A DNA stretch of 64,000 nucleotides, taken from the NCBI RefSeq assembly GCF_012641745.1, contig NZ_WEHZ01000003.1, forward strand, positions 1 to 64,000. Reading direction: 5' to 3'. The notes under the pieces are model-generated. The model saw only the letters and a program-made list of their open reading frames with translations, was not told the origin of the DNA and ran no database searches. Position numbers and translations under genes: made by a program. Shown in pieces: positions 1 through 10,028 of the stretch; position 1 is the first letter of the stretch; each line of letters starts with the position of its first letter. The DNA is from Pseudoalteromonas peptidolytica (lineage in GTDB: Bacteria; Pseudomonadota; Gammaproteobacteria; Enterobacterales; Alteromonadaceae).

Positions 1-1
1 G

Positions 2-115
2 CTAAGACTATTTAAACTGCCACCTAGAAGAGAAGATAGGCAGTATCCAAGAGCGATAAAGCCTAAGCCATCAAAGTACCCATATAAAAAAAGAAATGCC
101 AGTCAGCTTAACTGA
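2..115 (+). CDS. IS4-family transposase, C-terminal end (partial)
   Basis: An open frame enters from the left edge and stops at TGA 113-115. Its last 37 residues include LPPRREDRQYPRAIK followed by a basic, Pro-rich tail ending in NASQLN. This basic tail is what I know from the C-termini of IS4-family DDE transposases in marine gammaproteobacteria. The catalytic domain lies outside the window. The stop codon sits inside the hairpin at 95-123, which is common where a transposase ends within the terminal repeat of its element. Whether the element is intact cannot be judged. The family is an inference from the tail only. Confidence 0.6.
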   Translation, partial: LRLFKLPPRREDRQYPRAIKPKPSKYPYKKRNASQLN

Positions 116-123
116 CTGGCATT
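95..123. terminator. 12-bp hairpin at the insertion-element end
   Basis: AATGCCAGTCAG (95-106) and CTGACTGGCATT (112-123) are perfect inverted repeats around a 5-nt loop. The run of A at 86-92 puts a T-run after the stem on the minus strand; on the plus strand a T-rich stretch follows about 12 nt later. It could stop transcription in either direction and may belong to the end of the IS4-type element. Confidence 0.6.
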
Positions 124-210
124 GGCCTAGGTGCCCTTTTATTTTTTAAGTTGTTCCTTTTAATTCCCTTCACTACACTTTAGCTATCTTTTACTTTTAC
201 GGTTTAGATC

Positions 211-1110
211 ATGGTTAGAGCCTTCATTCTTGTATTTCTTTTCTTTCTAAACAACAGCAGCTACGCCGAGAATTTGAATGTAGCCTACTTTAAAGAGGGA
301 CAGTTTAGGATTGTTGCAGGTGAGAAATATCAAGGTGGCTATCTATATAATAAAAAAGCCAAAAAACCTCTCATTCACCTTGTTACACTCGATTGGCCAC
401 CATACATCGGTGCGGATCTGTGTAATAAAGGATGGGCTTTTCAATTTGCGGTGGCCGTTCTGACAGATTTAGACTATCAAGTTTTTGTTGAGTTTTTACC
501 TTGGGCACGAGCAGTAAGAGCCGTTGAAACAGGCAAAGCCGATATTCTCTTTCCTGAGTATTATATTGAAGATTCAGCGCCATCGGATAATCACAAAGAC
601 AAAACTCGTCGAGAGTTACTCGCATTATCTAACGCATTTCCTGGCGGTGAGATTGGGTTTCTTAAACGCCGTGGTGAAGAAGATAGATTTGATGGTAACT
701 TAAATTCAGTCAAGAATGAGCTCATCGGGGTGGTCAGAGGTTATCAAAATACCCCTGAGTTTGATGCTATGATGGACAATGGTGAGTTTATTACTGTTGA
801 AGCTGTAAACGACTTACAGCTTGTAAAGCTGCTAGTTGGAAAGCGTGTTAACTTGGTGATCGGCGATCCTAAAGTCCTTCGATTTACGGTTAACTATTCT
901 GATTTACCGCGTTCAGAAAAAATAGAGTTATTGCGAAATATCGAAAATGTTACTCCCCCAATTCAGTACAACCATCTCTATTTTGCATTGAGTAAGCAAA
1001 AACCCCATTGGCGTGAATTACTTAAGGACATAAATCGCAACCTTTATCAATTCGAAAATAGTGGTGAAACACAAAGGATGATCGATATGGTTAGTAGTGA
1101 ATGCTATTAA
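211..1110 (+). CDS. Periplasmic solute-binding protein, SBP_bac_3-like
   Basis: The 299-residue product begins with a signal peptide (hydrophobic core FILVFLFFL, cleavage likely after SYA near residue 19). The rest reads like the bilobed extracellular solute-binding family 3: VTLDWPPYIG near residue 60, then GWAFQFAVAVLTDL and FLPWARAVRAVETGKADILFPEYY, the usual ligand-contact segment of polar amino-acid binding proteins. No ABC permease or ATPase is adjacent, so it is a solitary binding protein, as is common for this family in Alteromonadales. The ligand is unknown. The RBS before ATG 211 is weak. Confidence 0.75.
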   Translation: MVRAFILVFLFFLNNSSYAENLNVAYFKEGQFRIVAGEKYQGGYLYNKKAKKPLIHLVTLDWPPYIGADLCNKGWAFQFAVAVLTDLDYQVFVEFLPWARAVRAVETGKADILFPEYYIEDSAPSDNHKDKTRRELLALSNAFPGGEIGFLKRRGEEDRFDGNLNSVKNELIGVVRGYQNTPEFDAMMDNGEFITVEAVNDLQLVKLLVGKRVNLVIGDPKVLRFTVNYSDLPRSEKIELLRNIENVTPPIQYNHLYFALSKQKPHWRELLKDINRNLYQFENSGETQRMIDMVSSECY

Positions 1111-1369
1111 TATTAGTAATTTATTAAAAGCAAAGTCATTGGTATGGAGACTTAGCTAACTAGCAGCTTCCGTGCTATCAAAAAACAGTTGATTATCATC
1201 GTAAATTTGAAGCCAAAGTCTTTTAATCACTTTGCTCATACCAAAGAGCCTACACATTTTGTAGTCAAATCAACACCAATAAATGCCTAATTAGAAGTAT
1301 ATTCACGTGATATGTGTCAAACTGACTGTTATGGATTGCTGCTAGTTAACCTGCACTCGGGGTAATTAG

Positions 1370-2035
1370 TTAGTTAATACCAAGGTATTTATGAACTTGA
1401 ACAGACAGACGCCAGTTTTTTGCCTTACAGTTGTCAATCGCCAACTTAGTCGCTTTTGCTTTTTGACTAATAGGTTGAAGATAAACTAACTTAGGCTCAA
1501 TATTAGTGTCTTTAAATAATCGCTCTAACTCTTCAATATGCTTTTGCATCGCGACAGGATGTTTAATCTCATCTGCTCGAGCCATCGCGCTTGGCAACAC
1601 TTTATAACCGCCACGCATATTAATCTTTGGCGATACTGTCACCCATGTCTCTTGAGGGGCTAAAATTTCGAAAGTGCCACTGGTCTCGATTTGTGTGCTA
1701 TATCCTTTATCATGAAGCAAGGTACACAATGGCTTCAAATCAAACATGCAAGGCTCACCACCGGTGATAACAACATGCTTTGCTTGATAGCCTCGCGATT
1801 CGAATGTAGCCAAAATATCATCGGCGCTGGCATTTGCCCAAAACTCTGAATCTGCCTTTTTTTCAACTGTTTCGCTTAAGGAAACGATGAATGTATCGTT
1901 TGTTTCCCATGTTTGTTTTGTATCGCACCATGAGCAACCTACGGGACATCCCTGTAAACGGAGAAAGATCGAAGGTGTACCTGTAAAGCTAGCCTCCCCC
2001 TGAATTGTTTCGAATATTTCGTTAACCTTGTACAA
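1370..2035 (-). CDS. queE: 7-carboxy-7-deazaguanine synthase QueE (radical SAM)
   Basis: QueE converts 6-carboxy-tetrahydropterin to 7-carboxy-7-deazaguanine, the ring-contraction step of queuosine/preQ0 synthesis. The 221-residue protein has the gammaproteobacterial layout: [15 protein letters not shown], the [4Fe-4S] CX3CX2C motif at C30, C34 and C37 ([16 protein letters not shown]), VVITGGEPC, and the closing [15 protein letters not shown] and [15 protein letters not shown]. The frame opens with TTG at 2035; no in-frame ATG gives the conserved N-terminus, and the only other near option is an ATT one codon upstream. A GGGG stretch precedes it. It is divergent from queC. Confidence 0.95.
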   Translation of the reverse strand: MYKVNEIFETIQGEASFTGTPSIFLRLQGCPVGCSWCDTKQTWETNDTFIVSLSETVEKKADSEFWANASADDILATFESRGYQAKHVVITGGEPCMFDLKPLCTLLHDKGYSTQIETSGTFEILAPQETWVTVSPKINMRGGYKVLPSAMARADEIKHPVAMQKHIEELERLFKDTNIEPKLVYLQPISQKAKATKLAIDNCKAKNWRLSVQVHKYLGIN

Positions 2036-2083
2036 AATGGCCCCGTGTTTAAGATAAAATTGTCGAAAATTACCGCTAGAAAA

Positions 2084-2112
2084 TTGTTATTTACCCAGCG
2101 GCCGTGTAGTAT
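2084..2112 (+). promoter_or_regulatory. Sigma-70 promoter of queC
   Basis: TTGTTA (2084-2089) and TAGTAT (2107-2112) are separated by exactly 17 bp, about 47 bp upstream of the queC ATG. No preQ1 riboswitch-like fold is obvious in the short leader. Confidence 0.5.
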
Positions 2113-2158
2113 ATCGCGCCCTGAAGTAAACCTCTATCAAAATCGAGGCAAAACACCT

Positions 2159-2815
2159 ATGAGCGAAAAAGTTGTCGTAATTTATTCTGGCGGAATGGAT
2201 TCTTACACCGTATTAAACAAGGCCGTCAACGAGGGGCATGAAGTCTACGCATTATCTTTCAATTATGGTCAACGACATGTAAAAGAGCTACAAGTCGCCG
2301 CGAATGTTTGTAAAAAGCTTGGCGTCGCTCATAAGGTTGTTGATATTTCAGCGATAAACCAATTGCTAGCAGGCTCGAGCTTAACCGATGACATAGAAGT
2401 CCCCGAGGGACACTATGAAGAGGAAAGCATGAAGAGCACAATTGTGCCTAATAGGAATATGATTTTACTCTCTCTCGCTGTTGGATATGCGGTTTCTTTA
2501 CAGGCGAGTAAAGTATTTTACGGTGCGCATTCTGGTGATCATGCTATTTACCCTGACTGCCGTCCTGAGTTTGTCAAAAAAATGGATGATGTTTGCCGCA
2601 TCGCAAACTACGACGCTGTTGAAATCGTGAGCCCGTACCTTAACAACTCGAAGATTGATATTTTAACAGACGGACTAGAGATGGGATTAGATTACGCTGA
2701 CACTTGGACATGTTACAATGGACGTGAGAAAGCCTGCGGAAAGTGTGGAGCATGTCAAGAGCGCCTTGAAGCGTTTGAGCTTAACAATGCTACGGATCCT
2801 CTCCCGTACGAGTAA
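2159..2815 (+). CDS. queC: 7-cyano-7-deazaguanine synthase QueC
   Basis: QueC makes preQ0 from 7-carboxy-7-deazaguanine, ATP and ammonia, the step after QueE. The N-terminal YSGGMDSYT is the PP-loop ATP-binding motif (SGGxDS). The C-terminal [14 protein letters not shown] with the preceding Cys in WTCYNG gives the zinc-binding cysteines. I start at ATG 2159 (218 residues), preceded by CGAGG; the frame is open further upstream to 2045, but that stretch holds the promoter and does not resemble the family. It is divergent from queE with 123 bp between starts, so the two consecutive enzymes are probably co-regulated. Confidence 0.95.
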   Translation: MSEKVVVIYSGGMDSYTVLNKAVNEGHEVYALSFNYGQRHVKELQVAANVCKKLGVAHKVVDISAINQLLAGSSLTDDIEVPEGHYEEESMKSTIVPNRNMILLSLAVGYAVSLQASKVFYGAHSGDHAIYPDCRPEFVKKMDDVCRIANYDAVEIVSPYLNNSKIDILTDGLEMGLDYADTWTCYNGREKACGKCGACQERLEAFELNNATDPLPYE

Positions 2816-3253
2816 CCATCTTTATGAAGGGGAAGCACAAAGTATTTAAGTGACTTGAGCCCCCCTTCGCTACACGCAACTATAATAAAAAAGCTTGCTT
2901 CGTATTGTCAAAAACAATACGAAAAACACTGCCCTTCCCTGTTTTACTCGTAAGTTGAAAAGCAGTGTTCAGTGTTATACCGATTAGTCTTAATACTTGT
3001 TCAATTTGAAGGGTCAAATCTGACGCTGACTACGTTAAAAATTTCTTTTTAGAACAACTAAGTAGAAAAATTTTGACCTTACCTATACCTTGGCGTGAGC
3101 AAGACGCGGAAGCGAAGTTATCGACAAGGTTTTCTCGCCTCAAAATACATCACTTAATTAAGACAATTGGTATAAATGAGCACGAGCATACCTTATTTGC
3201 GCTAATTACAGATCCTACAGCCAAGTATAAGCTTTTATGCAAGGTCAGGTGCA
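2816..3253. other. Gene-free interval with two hairpins and a repeat copy
   Basis: After queC there is a 10-bp stem TTCGTATTGT/ACAATACGAA (2899-2908 / 2914-2923) and a second inverted pair AACACTGC/GCAGTGTT (2925-2932 / 2962-2969), plausible 3' end structures of queC. The dispersed repeat occupies 2977-3173. A 62-codon open frame from 3073 lies mostly inside the repeat and is not taken as a gene. Confidence 0.5.
2977..3173 (-). repeat. Dispersed intergenic repeat, copy 1 (long form, inverted)
   Basis: This 197-bp copy is in the opposite orientation to the others. It starts ATACCGATTAGTCTTAATAC and ends CTTAATTAAGACAATTGGTAT-like, so the ends are inverted versions of each other. Inside are the family's marker segments: GACGCTGACTACGTTAAAAA, the GC-richer block around GCGTGAGCAAGACGCGGAAGCG, and GTTATCGACAAGGTTTTCTC. 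Confidence 0.8.
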
Positions 3254-4881
<1,628 letters not shown>

Positions 4882-5643
4882 ATGTTTGTTTCGATTATAA
4901 TAATGTTGATTGTTGCACTTATCGTCATAGCTGTGTGGGTGAGCGCAATCCAGCAACATAAAGAGAAACAAGAAGCAGAGAGGCGCAAGGAGCTTGCTAA
5001 GCAAAAGCGCGTAATAGAAGAAGCCGAAGACGTCATTATGAATGGCAGTAATATCCCGATGTCTGAAGCGATGATTCGGATTATTCAGCGTCGAGTGCAC
5101 GATGCGCTTGCGGCGATGGTGGAGTTGTCGCCAACATCAAAAGAGTTAAAAAGTCGATTACACGAGTCTCAAGAGCGTTTAAACTCTACACCTGAAAAGA
5201 CCGCAGACTCTGATACTATTGCCCTACCCGATAACGACAAACAAATTATCTCTTTAGTCCAAGGGATAAAAAAGCTGCGTCAGTTACTTCGCTCTGAGCA
5301 CAGTAAAGGTAAAGTTGATACGCAGCTATTTGTAAATGAAGATCGGAGGCTTGAGCGCTTTCAACTGAGAATAAATGTAGAAAGTCAAATCAAACGAGGC
5401 CTCTCAGCACGTACTGCAAACATGGTCGGTTCTGCTAGGCAATACTTTGAAAAAGCATACGCGACAATATGTGCAGTTTCACATAACGACGAATATGTAA
5501 AAGAAAAAAAAGCACAGCTTGAAAGCTATTTGGAAGAGATAAGTAGCGAGCTTAGAGCCTCTAACGCATCGGCTGTGAAAAAGAAAGCAGAACAAGAACA
5601 AGATGATTTAGACGTTTTGTTTGCGCCTAAGAAGAAGTGGTGA
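4882..5643 (+). CDS. Membrane-anchored coiled-coil protein of unknown function
   Basis: The 253-residue product has one N-terminal transmembrane segment (FVSIIIMLIVALIVIAVWVS, residues 2-21), then a long charged helix-rich body with heptad-like stretches (HKEKQEAERRKELAKQKR) and a Lys/Asp-rich end. Such proteins are found in Shewanella, Vibrio and Pseudoalteromonas as conserved hypotheticals; I know no assigned role. The topology suggests a short anchor with a cytoplasmic coiled coil. I start at ATG 4882, after GAAAGAGATTTCAGT; a TTG seven codons upstream is also open but would put charged residues before the anchor. Confidence 0.7.
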   Translation: MFVSIIIMLIVALIVIAVWVSAIQQHKEKQEAERRKELAKQKRVIEEAEDVIMNGSNIPMSEAMIRIIQRRVHDALAAMVELSPTSKELKSRLHESQERLNSTPEKTADSDTIALPDNDKQIISLVQGIKKLRQLLRSEHSKGKVDTQLFVNEDRRLERFQLRINVESQIKRGLSARTANMVGSARQYFEKAYATICAVSHNDEYVKEKKAQLESYLEEISSELRASNASAVKKKAEQEQDDLDVLFAPKKKW

Positions 5644-5658
5644 TCCCAGAGTTTTAAG

Positions 5659-5684
5659 TAAAAGGTTGGCAATCCAGCCTTTTA
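5659..5684. terminator. Hairpin terminator after the coiled-coil gene
   Basis: AAAAGGTTGG (5660-5669) pairs with CCAGCCTTTT (5674-5683) through a 4-nt loop, with one G-T pair and T-rich 3' side. It sits 16 nt after the stop codon at 5643. Confidence 0.6.
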
Positions 5685-5711
5685 CTAATAAACCTGAGCT
5701 TCTGATAATTA

Positions 5712-5835
5712 ATACCTTTCTAGCAGCCAGTTAGCGCTGACTGCGTTAAATTCACTTCTAACAGCCAACTAGTGGTGCGTAAACTCGCCTTGTCTATATA
5801 ATGTAGCTACCTTAGCGGAAGCGATGTTTTCCCTA
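5712..5835 (-). repeat. Diverged relative of the dispersed repeat
   Basis: GCTGACTGCGTTAAA followed by TTCTAACAGCCAACTAG matches the GCTGACTACGTTAAAAA...TTCT...AACTAAG part of copy 1, and GCGGAAGCG recurs further on. The ends are not recognisable, so it is either an old copy or a separate subfamily. Confidence 0.35.
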
Positions 5836-5944
5836 AAACTCTCAGGTCTAGACAAGGAACAAAACTAAGCTGTGCTCTAGCAACAATGAGTTAGCTCATT
5901 CCTTATCCCAACCTCAAGTTAATTAGTTATATATTGCGTGTTGG

Positions 5945-7234
5945 TTATGTCACTGCAAACTTGATAATAAACAAAAAGGTCAATATCCAGACACTGATAC
6001 TTATTTCATTGGCTTTATTACACATCAATTTTACCGCTGTATAGGAAATAAAGCCCAATGCGATGCCATGAGCAATAGAAAACGTCAGCGGCGTCATTAA
6101 CAACACGACACTCACAGGTATAGCATCACTCATTTCATCCCAGTTAATCAGCTTTAAGTTTTGCAGCATCAAGACAGAAACATACAATATTGCCCCGGCA
6201 GTCGCATAAGCAGGAACCATTTGAGCTAAAGGCGCAAAAAACATCATTAACAAAAAGCATAAACCAACAACAACGGCAGTTAAGCCTGTACGCCCGCCTA
6301 CTGAGACTCCCGAGACCGACTCAATATACGATGTTGTCGTTGACGTACCTAGAACCGAGCCGGCTATTGTTGCCGTGCTATCGGCAGAAAGCGCTCGACC
6401 TAAACGCGGCATTCTGCCATGTTCATCAGACAACCCCGCTTTTTGAGTAACTGCCACAAGTGTGCCACTGGTATCAAATAAATCTACGAATAAGAATGCA
6501 AAAACAACACTTAGCATTGAGAGCTCAAAAATTCCGCTTAAGTCTAACTGCATATAAGTGGGCGCTATACTTGGTGGTATATCTACGACTCCATGGTAGT
6601 CAACCAAGCCCATCCACCATGCAATAACGGTTACTAGCAAAATGCTAATCAAAACGCCGCTTTTAACTTCGCGATACATCAACGCTGCGATAACAAAGAA
6701 ACTCGCAATGGCTAATAAAGGTCCAGGAGAGGTAATATCACCAAGTTGTACTAAGGTGGCAGGACTGGCCACAATAATTTGCGCATTTTTAAGCGCTATC
6801 AAGGCCAAAAACGCGCCAATACCAGCTGCAATCGCGCGTTTTAAAACGAGAGGTATTGCTTGAATTACCCATTCTCTTATTTTGAATATACTCAATAACA
6901 AAAAAAGGCAGCCAGACATGAAAACGGCACCTAAGGCACTTTGCCAAGTGTATCCCATGCCAAGTACTACACCATAAGTGAAAAAAGCATTTAACCCCAT
7001 ACCTGGCGCTAATGCCAATGGGTAATTAGCCCATAACCCCATGATAAAGCAACCAATTGCAGCTGCGATACAAGTTGCCACAAAAGCAGCGCCATGATCC
7101 ATTCCTGCTTCTGCAAGCATTGCTGGGTTAACAAAGACAATATAAACCATGGTGACAAATGTCGTTAAGCCTGCGATCACCTCCGTTTTTACATTGGTGT
7201 GCATGGCTTGTAGTGAAAATAAGCGTTCGAGCAT
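5945..7234 (-). CDS. NCS2-family purine (adenine/guanine/hypoxanthine-type) permease
   Basis: A 429-residue polytopic membrane protein that should import a nucleobase with protons. Family signs are GLTTFVTMVYIVFVNPAML near the start, ANYPLALAPGMGLNAFFTY (residues about 69-87), the mid segment DLFDTSGTLVAVTQKAGL, and GTSTTTSYIESVSGVSVGGRTGL, all typical of the AzgA/PbuG/PurP branch (COG2252). The exact base is not predictable from sequence here. ATG 7234 gives the normal N-terminus. It is divergent from the Sel1 gene. I see no purine-riboswitch fold upstream. Confidence 0.88.
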   Translation of the reverse strand: MLERLFSLQAMHTNVKTEVIAGLTTFVTMVYIVFVNPAMLAEAGMDHGAAFVATCIAAAIGCFIMGLWANYPLALAPGMGLNAFFTYGVVLGMGYTWQSALGAVFMSGCLFLLLSIFKIREWVIQAIPLVLKRAIAAGIGAFLALIALKNAQIIVASPATLVQLGDITSPGPLLAIASFFVIAALMYREVKSGVLISILLVTVIAWWMGLVDYHGVVDIPPSIAPTYMQLDLSGIFELSMLSVVFAFLFVDLFDTSGTLVAVTQKAGLSDEHGRMPRLGRALSADSTATIAGSVLGTSTTTSYIESVSGVSVGGRTGLTAVVVGLCFLLMMFFAPLAQMVPAYATAGAILYVSVLMLQNLKLINWDEMSDAIPVSVVLLMTPLTFSIAHGIALGFISYTAVKLMCNKANEISISVWILTFLFIIKFAVT

Positions 7235-7356
7235 AAGTATAATTTACGATTTAGAGGAACAAGTGGTTGGATTTTAACACGAATCACTTTAAAACTCGGA
7301 CAAATTAGTTAAAATTCAGCTACACTCTGCTTATAAATATTATTGCGAATATAGAT

Positions 7357-7806
7357 ATGGATCAAAACAGCACTGATAACTCAGCAAATCATGATTTAGA
7401 GCAGCAGCTGCTGAATGTGCTTGAATTTGTCACTTCACCATTAACAGCAGATGCAAAATTTCCAGATACCCTTGATAATGCACAAGCGCTGAAGAAAGGT
7501 TTATATTATTTAAAAGAAAAGTCCTTTCCACTTGCAGCAAAGTGGCTACGTTTAGCAGCCATGTCGGGAGAATTAAAAGCACAGTTCTTTTTGGGATTAC
7601 TATTTATGAAAGGTCAAGGCGTTCCACCTAGTCCGTTTCATGCAGCAGCATGGCTTACTCTGGCAAGTAGCCAAGGTCATAAAGGGGCTGAGCAAGTACT
7701 ACAGGATGTGAGAAGGTTTCTGACGACTAAACGCTATCGCGATGCCCAATGTTACGCGGCAACGCTTTACGAACAAATTCATCAACTTCAGCATATAAGC
7801 CGCTAG
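7357..7806 (+). CDS. Sel1-like repeat protein
   Basis: 149 residues, no signal peptide. Two Sel1-type alpha-helical repeats are visible: ALKKGLYYLKEKSFPLAAKWLRLAAMSG and AQFFLGLLFMKGQGVPPSPFHAAAWLTLASSQG, each with the characteristic A..LG..Y..G.GV..D...A..W...AA pattern. Such repeats act as protein-interaction scaffolds. The partner is unknown. The gene stands alone, divergent from the permease; TATAAA and TATTAT stretches about 15-25 bp before the start may include its -10 box. Confidence 0.75.
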   Translation: MDQNSTDNSANHDLEQQLLNVLEFVTSPLTADAKFPDTLDNAQALKKGLYYLKEKSFPLAAKWLRLAAMSGELKAQFFLGLLFMKGQGVPPSPFHAAAWLTLASSQGHKGAEQVLQDVRRFLTTKRYRDAQCYAATLYEQIHQLQHISR

Positions 7807-8216
7807 CTATTGCAAACGAACTCACTGACTCACGCGCCACAGTGACGGTTTCAAATGCGTCATACTAAGAAACAGTCACTGCAAAATATCTAACACTTTA
7901 ACCCATGTTGTCTGTCGTACACCCACCGTTATTACACGTCCGTAGAAACAATTTGACTGACTTAATTGATATTTTGGCATCCACAAACATTAGCAATGTA
8001 AAACACAATAGACTTATTATATCTTCATTTTCAGATGGTTAATACTTCAACAGCTGAAACAAGAGAGTCAATTAAGAGTTATTTAAAAACTATAAGTTAC
8101 CTCTTTGCATATCCAAACCACGGATTATTGAAATAATCTAAGGTTAAATAAAAAAGCTTGCGTTCGACGCATTGAACTTGGTGCTGCCTGGGTAGAGTTG
8201 TCTAAAAAATTCACAA
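7807..8216. other. Gene-free interval upstream of sulA
   Basis: No convincing gene, repeat copy or terminator seen. The sulA control region begins at its right end. Confidence 0.4.
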
Positions 8217-8244
8217 TTGTTCTTGCATTAAACAACTGTATAAA
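8217..8244 (+). promoter_or_regulatory. Candidate sulA promoter
   Basis: TTGTTC (8217-8222) and TATAAA (8239-8244) are 16 bp apart, directly upstream of and partly overlapping the LexA-like half sites. Confidence 0.45.
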
Positions 8245-8247
8245 CTA

Positions 8248-8276
8248 CTGTATACACATACTGTATAAATAGCCAG
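8248..8276 (+). promoter_or_regulatory. Two overlapping LexA-box-like sites before sulA
   Basis: CTGTATACACATACTG (8248-8263) and CTGTATAAATAGCCAG (8261-8276) each match the gammaproteobacterial SOS box CTG-N10-CAG consensus at 13 of 16 positions by my count. Only the second ends in CAG. A third CTGTATA half site lies at 8236-8242. They end 10 bp before the sulA start codon, so LexA bound here would block transcription or early elongation. Confidence 0.7.
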
Positions 8277-8286
8277 TGAGTTAATT

Positions 8287-8682
8287 ATGTTACGTACCGA
8301 CGCATCTCTCATCGCAACACCTACTACGTACAATGCAGCAAATCGCATAAATGAAGTGTGGGTAGAAGATGAAATTACCGCAAGTCTTGCGCTATTAAAA
8401 GTCTTACATACATGCCAAAACAAACATGCTTGGACATTGCTCATCGCTCCGGACAACGTACCTAACAAATCTTTACTAGAGAGTGGTTCTGTTGATACGA
8501 GTAAGCTACTAGTGATTAGGAAAAAACATATTTATGACCTTGAGTACGTGCTTAAAAGTGCTATCAGCAACGGAAATTTTGCGTCAGTCGTATTGTGGAA
8601 AGACTTTTCATCAGCGATGGCAATCAAAGAGATGCAGCTTCCGGCTTCTGATGTCATAATCCATTGTTTTCAAGGTATGTAA
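8287..8682 (+). CDS. sulA: SOS-induced cell division inhibitor SulA
   Basis: SulA binds FtsZ and blocks septation during DNA damage. The 131-residue protein fits in length and in its core: an N-terminal variable part, then EITASLALLKVLHTCQ, HAWTLLIAPDNVPNKSLLESG, VDTSKLLVIRKKH and a final VVLWKDFSSAMAIKEMQLPASD, matching the RecA-like fold of SulA. SOS-box-like sites immediately upstream support the call. ychJ follows after 42 bp. Confidence 0.85.
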   Translation: MLRTDASLIATPTTYNAANRINEVWVEDEITASLALLKVLHTCQNKHAWTLLIAPDNVPNKSLLESGSVDTSKLLVIRKKHIYDLEYVLKSAISNGNFASVVLWKDFSSAMAIKEMQLPASDVIIHCFQGM

Positions 8683-8724
8683 AACGCTACAATAGCGAGA
8701 CATAACCTCAGATAAAATGTCACT

Positions 8725-9186
8725 ATGTTTTGCTATTGCAACTCTTCTACTTCATATTCACAATGTTGTGAACCCTATATAACTGGTGTAAAAACCGCAG
8801 AAACACCTCAAAAATTAATGCGCTCTCGCTACAGTGCGTATTGTGTTAAAGATGCAGATTACATCCATAATACATATAGTTCCGCAAAACGGCCTGATAA
8901 TAGTGTTGGAGATATTGCTGCTTTTGCAGACTATGCCAAGTTCATCAAACTTGAGGTGCTCGAAGAAATAGCAAATGAACCATCGGGAGTTGTTGAGTTC
9001 AAAGCATATTATATTGCTGAAAATTGTCTCTATACCTTACATGAAAGGTCAAACTTTATCGTTGAACAAGGAGCATGGAAATACGTTGACGGTGAGCTTT
9101 ATGACACACCAGTTACTAAAGTTGGGAGGAATGACCTTTGTCCGTGTGGTAGTAATAAGAAGTACAAAAAGTGCCATGCCACTTGA
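8725..9186 (+). CDS. ychJ: YchJ family protein with SEC-C zinc motifs
   Basis: 153 residues. The N-terminus CYCNSSTSYSQCCEPYITG and the C-terminus GRNDLCPCGSNKKYKKCH are the two SEC-C type zinc-binding motifs (CxCx8CC-like and CPCGSxxKxKxCH) that frame the UPF0225/YchJ domain with MRSRYSAYCVKDADYIHNTY near residue 35. The molecular role is not established. The distance from sulA allows co-transcription but does not prove it. Confidence 0.88.
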   Translation: MFCYCNSSTSYSQCCEPYITGVKTAETPQKLMRSRYSAYCVKDADYIHNTYSSAKRPDNSVGDIAAFADYAKFIKLEVLEEIANEPSGVVEFKAYYIAENCLYTLHERSNFIVEQGAWKYVDGELYDTPVTKVGRNDLCPCGSNKKYKKCHAT

Positions 9187-9291
9187 GCAATCTCAGCCCC
9201 GCGTATTTGCCTCAGCTTGCCATAACCCTATAATGATGAGTCTTATTGCATGCTCAAGCTGAACTATTTGAGTTAAAAATAGTGGACGCAC

Positions 9292-9365
9292 ACCAATTAT
9301 CTTAATCAAGAAAGCTATTTTGAAGTAAGGAAATATTGTCGATAACTAGGCTATTTTATTGGTAT
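9292..9365 (+). repeat. Dispersed intergenic repeat, copy 2 (74-bp minimal form)
   Basis: ACCAATTATCTTAATCAAG at the left and ATTGGTAT at the right are the two ends of the family. The centre keeps TTGTCGATAACTAGGC, the junction also seen in the copy at 43868, then jumps to the right end. This is an internal deletion derivative with both ends kept. Confidence 0.7.
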
Positions 9366-9437
9366 TGATGCTGGTGCGGTAAAATAAGGGCAAAATGTAC
9401 AAGGTGGTGTGAACAGATCCGCGAGATTTCACAGAGC

Positions 9438-9959
9438 TTAGGCACTAGTACGCAGCATTTCTTGCATTCCCCCCGCTGCGACCTGATCATAAAATGCCGC
9501 AGCATCTAGTTGTTTGTCTGCCACAAGCGTGAGCTTACCCAACGATTTAGCAAGCCTATTTTTAGCTGCAGGTTCAAGGTTTTCAACAACTTCCAGTGGA
9601 ATATGTTTTTTGTCATTCCGCGCTGCAAGAGGCTCGGGGTGTAAGTTTTCTTTCAGCCTGAATGTTGTCATCGCACCAGAAGCAATGAGCTGTGCATTAT
9701 GCTGCCCAATAAGCATATTGTACTGTTCAGGAGCAAAGGGTTTTTGAGGGCCAATTTCAAATTGTCTTTTTAACGCTGCCTCGGAGCTGTCTTTCTCACT
9801 TTGTTCGGATTTTGGTAAATGAAATTGGCTAAAATCTAGTGCGTCTGTTGATAACATAGACAACAGCATTGCAAAGTCAGCTGAACGCGTTTCATGAACA
9901 CAAACGTTCAACGCTGATCCTAGTTGCGACTCTGAGATTAAAATGCCATCAATTTGCAT
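9438..9959 (-). CDS. VC2046/SO_2500-type conserved hypothetical protein
   Basis: 173 residues, cytoplasmic by composition. Features include MQIDGILISESQLGSALNVCVHETRSADFAMLLSMLSTDALDFSQF at the start and a central KPFAPEQYNMLIGQHNAQLIASGAMTTFRLKENLHPEPLA. I associate this pattern with the VC2046/SO_2500 family of Vibrio and Shewanella, whose function is unknown. I start at ATG 9959, preceded by GGTTGGA; a TTG three codons upstream would leave no RBS. Confidence 0.6.
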   Translation of the reverse strand: MQIDGILISESQLGSALNVCVHETRSADFAMLLSMLSTDALDFSQFHLPKSEQSEKDSSEAALKRQFEIGPQKPFAPEQYNMLIGQHNAQLIASGAMTTFRLKENLHPEPLAARNDKKHIPLEVVENLEPAAKNRLAKSLGKLTLVADKQLDAAAFYDQVAAGGMQEMLRTSA

Positions 9960-10028
9960 GTATTCCAACCGATTATTTTACCGTTTAAGAATATATCGAC
10001 ATTTTTCAGAAAAACTTTAGTACTTTTC

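Larger units (their letters stand above)
5644..5944. other. Gene-free interval with a terminator and diverged repeat
   Basis: Between two converging genes. It contains the hairpin at 5659-5684 and a stretch at 5712-5835 that resembles the dispersed repeat in part; the rest is unremarkable. Confidence 0.4.

Noticed and set aside
2045..2158. N-terminal extension of QueC by 38 codons
   Set aside because: The stretch contains the likely promoter and has no similarity to QueC; ATG 2159 has a proper RBS.
2113..2158. preQ1 riboswitch before queC
   Set aside because: The leader is only about 40 nt and shows no H-type pseudoknot pattern I can identify.
7235..7356. Purine riboswitch upstream of the NCS2 permease
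   Set aside because: The 122-bp gap shows no three-way junction with the conserved loop bases.
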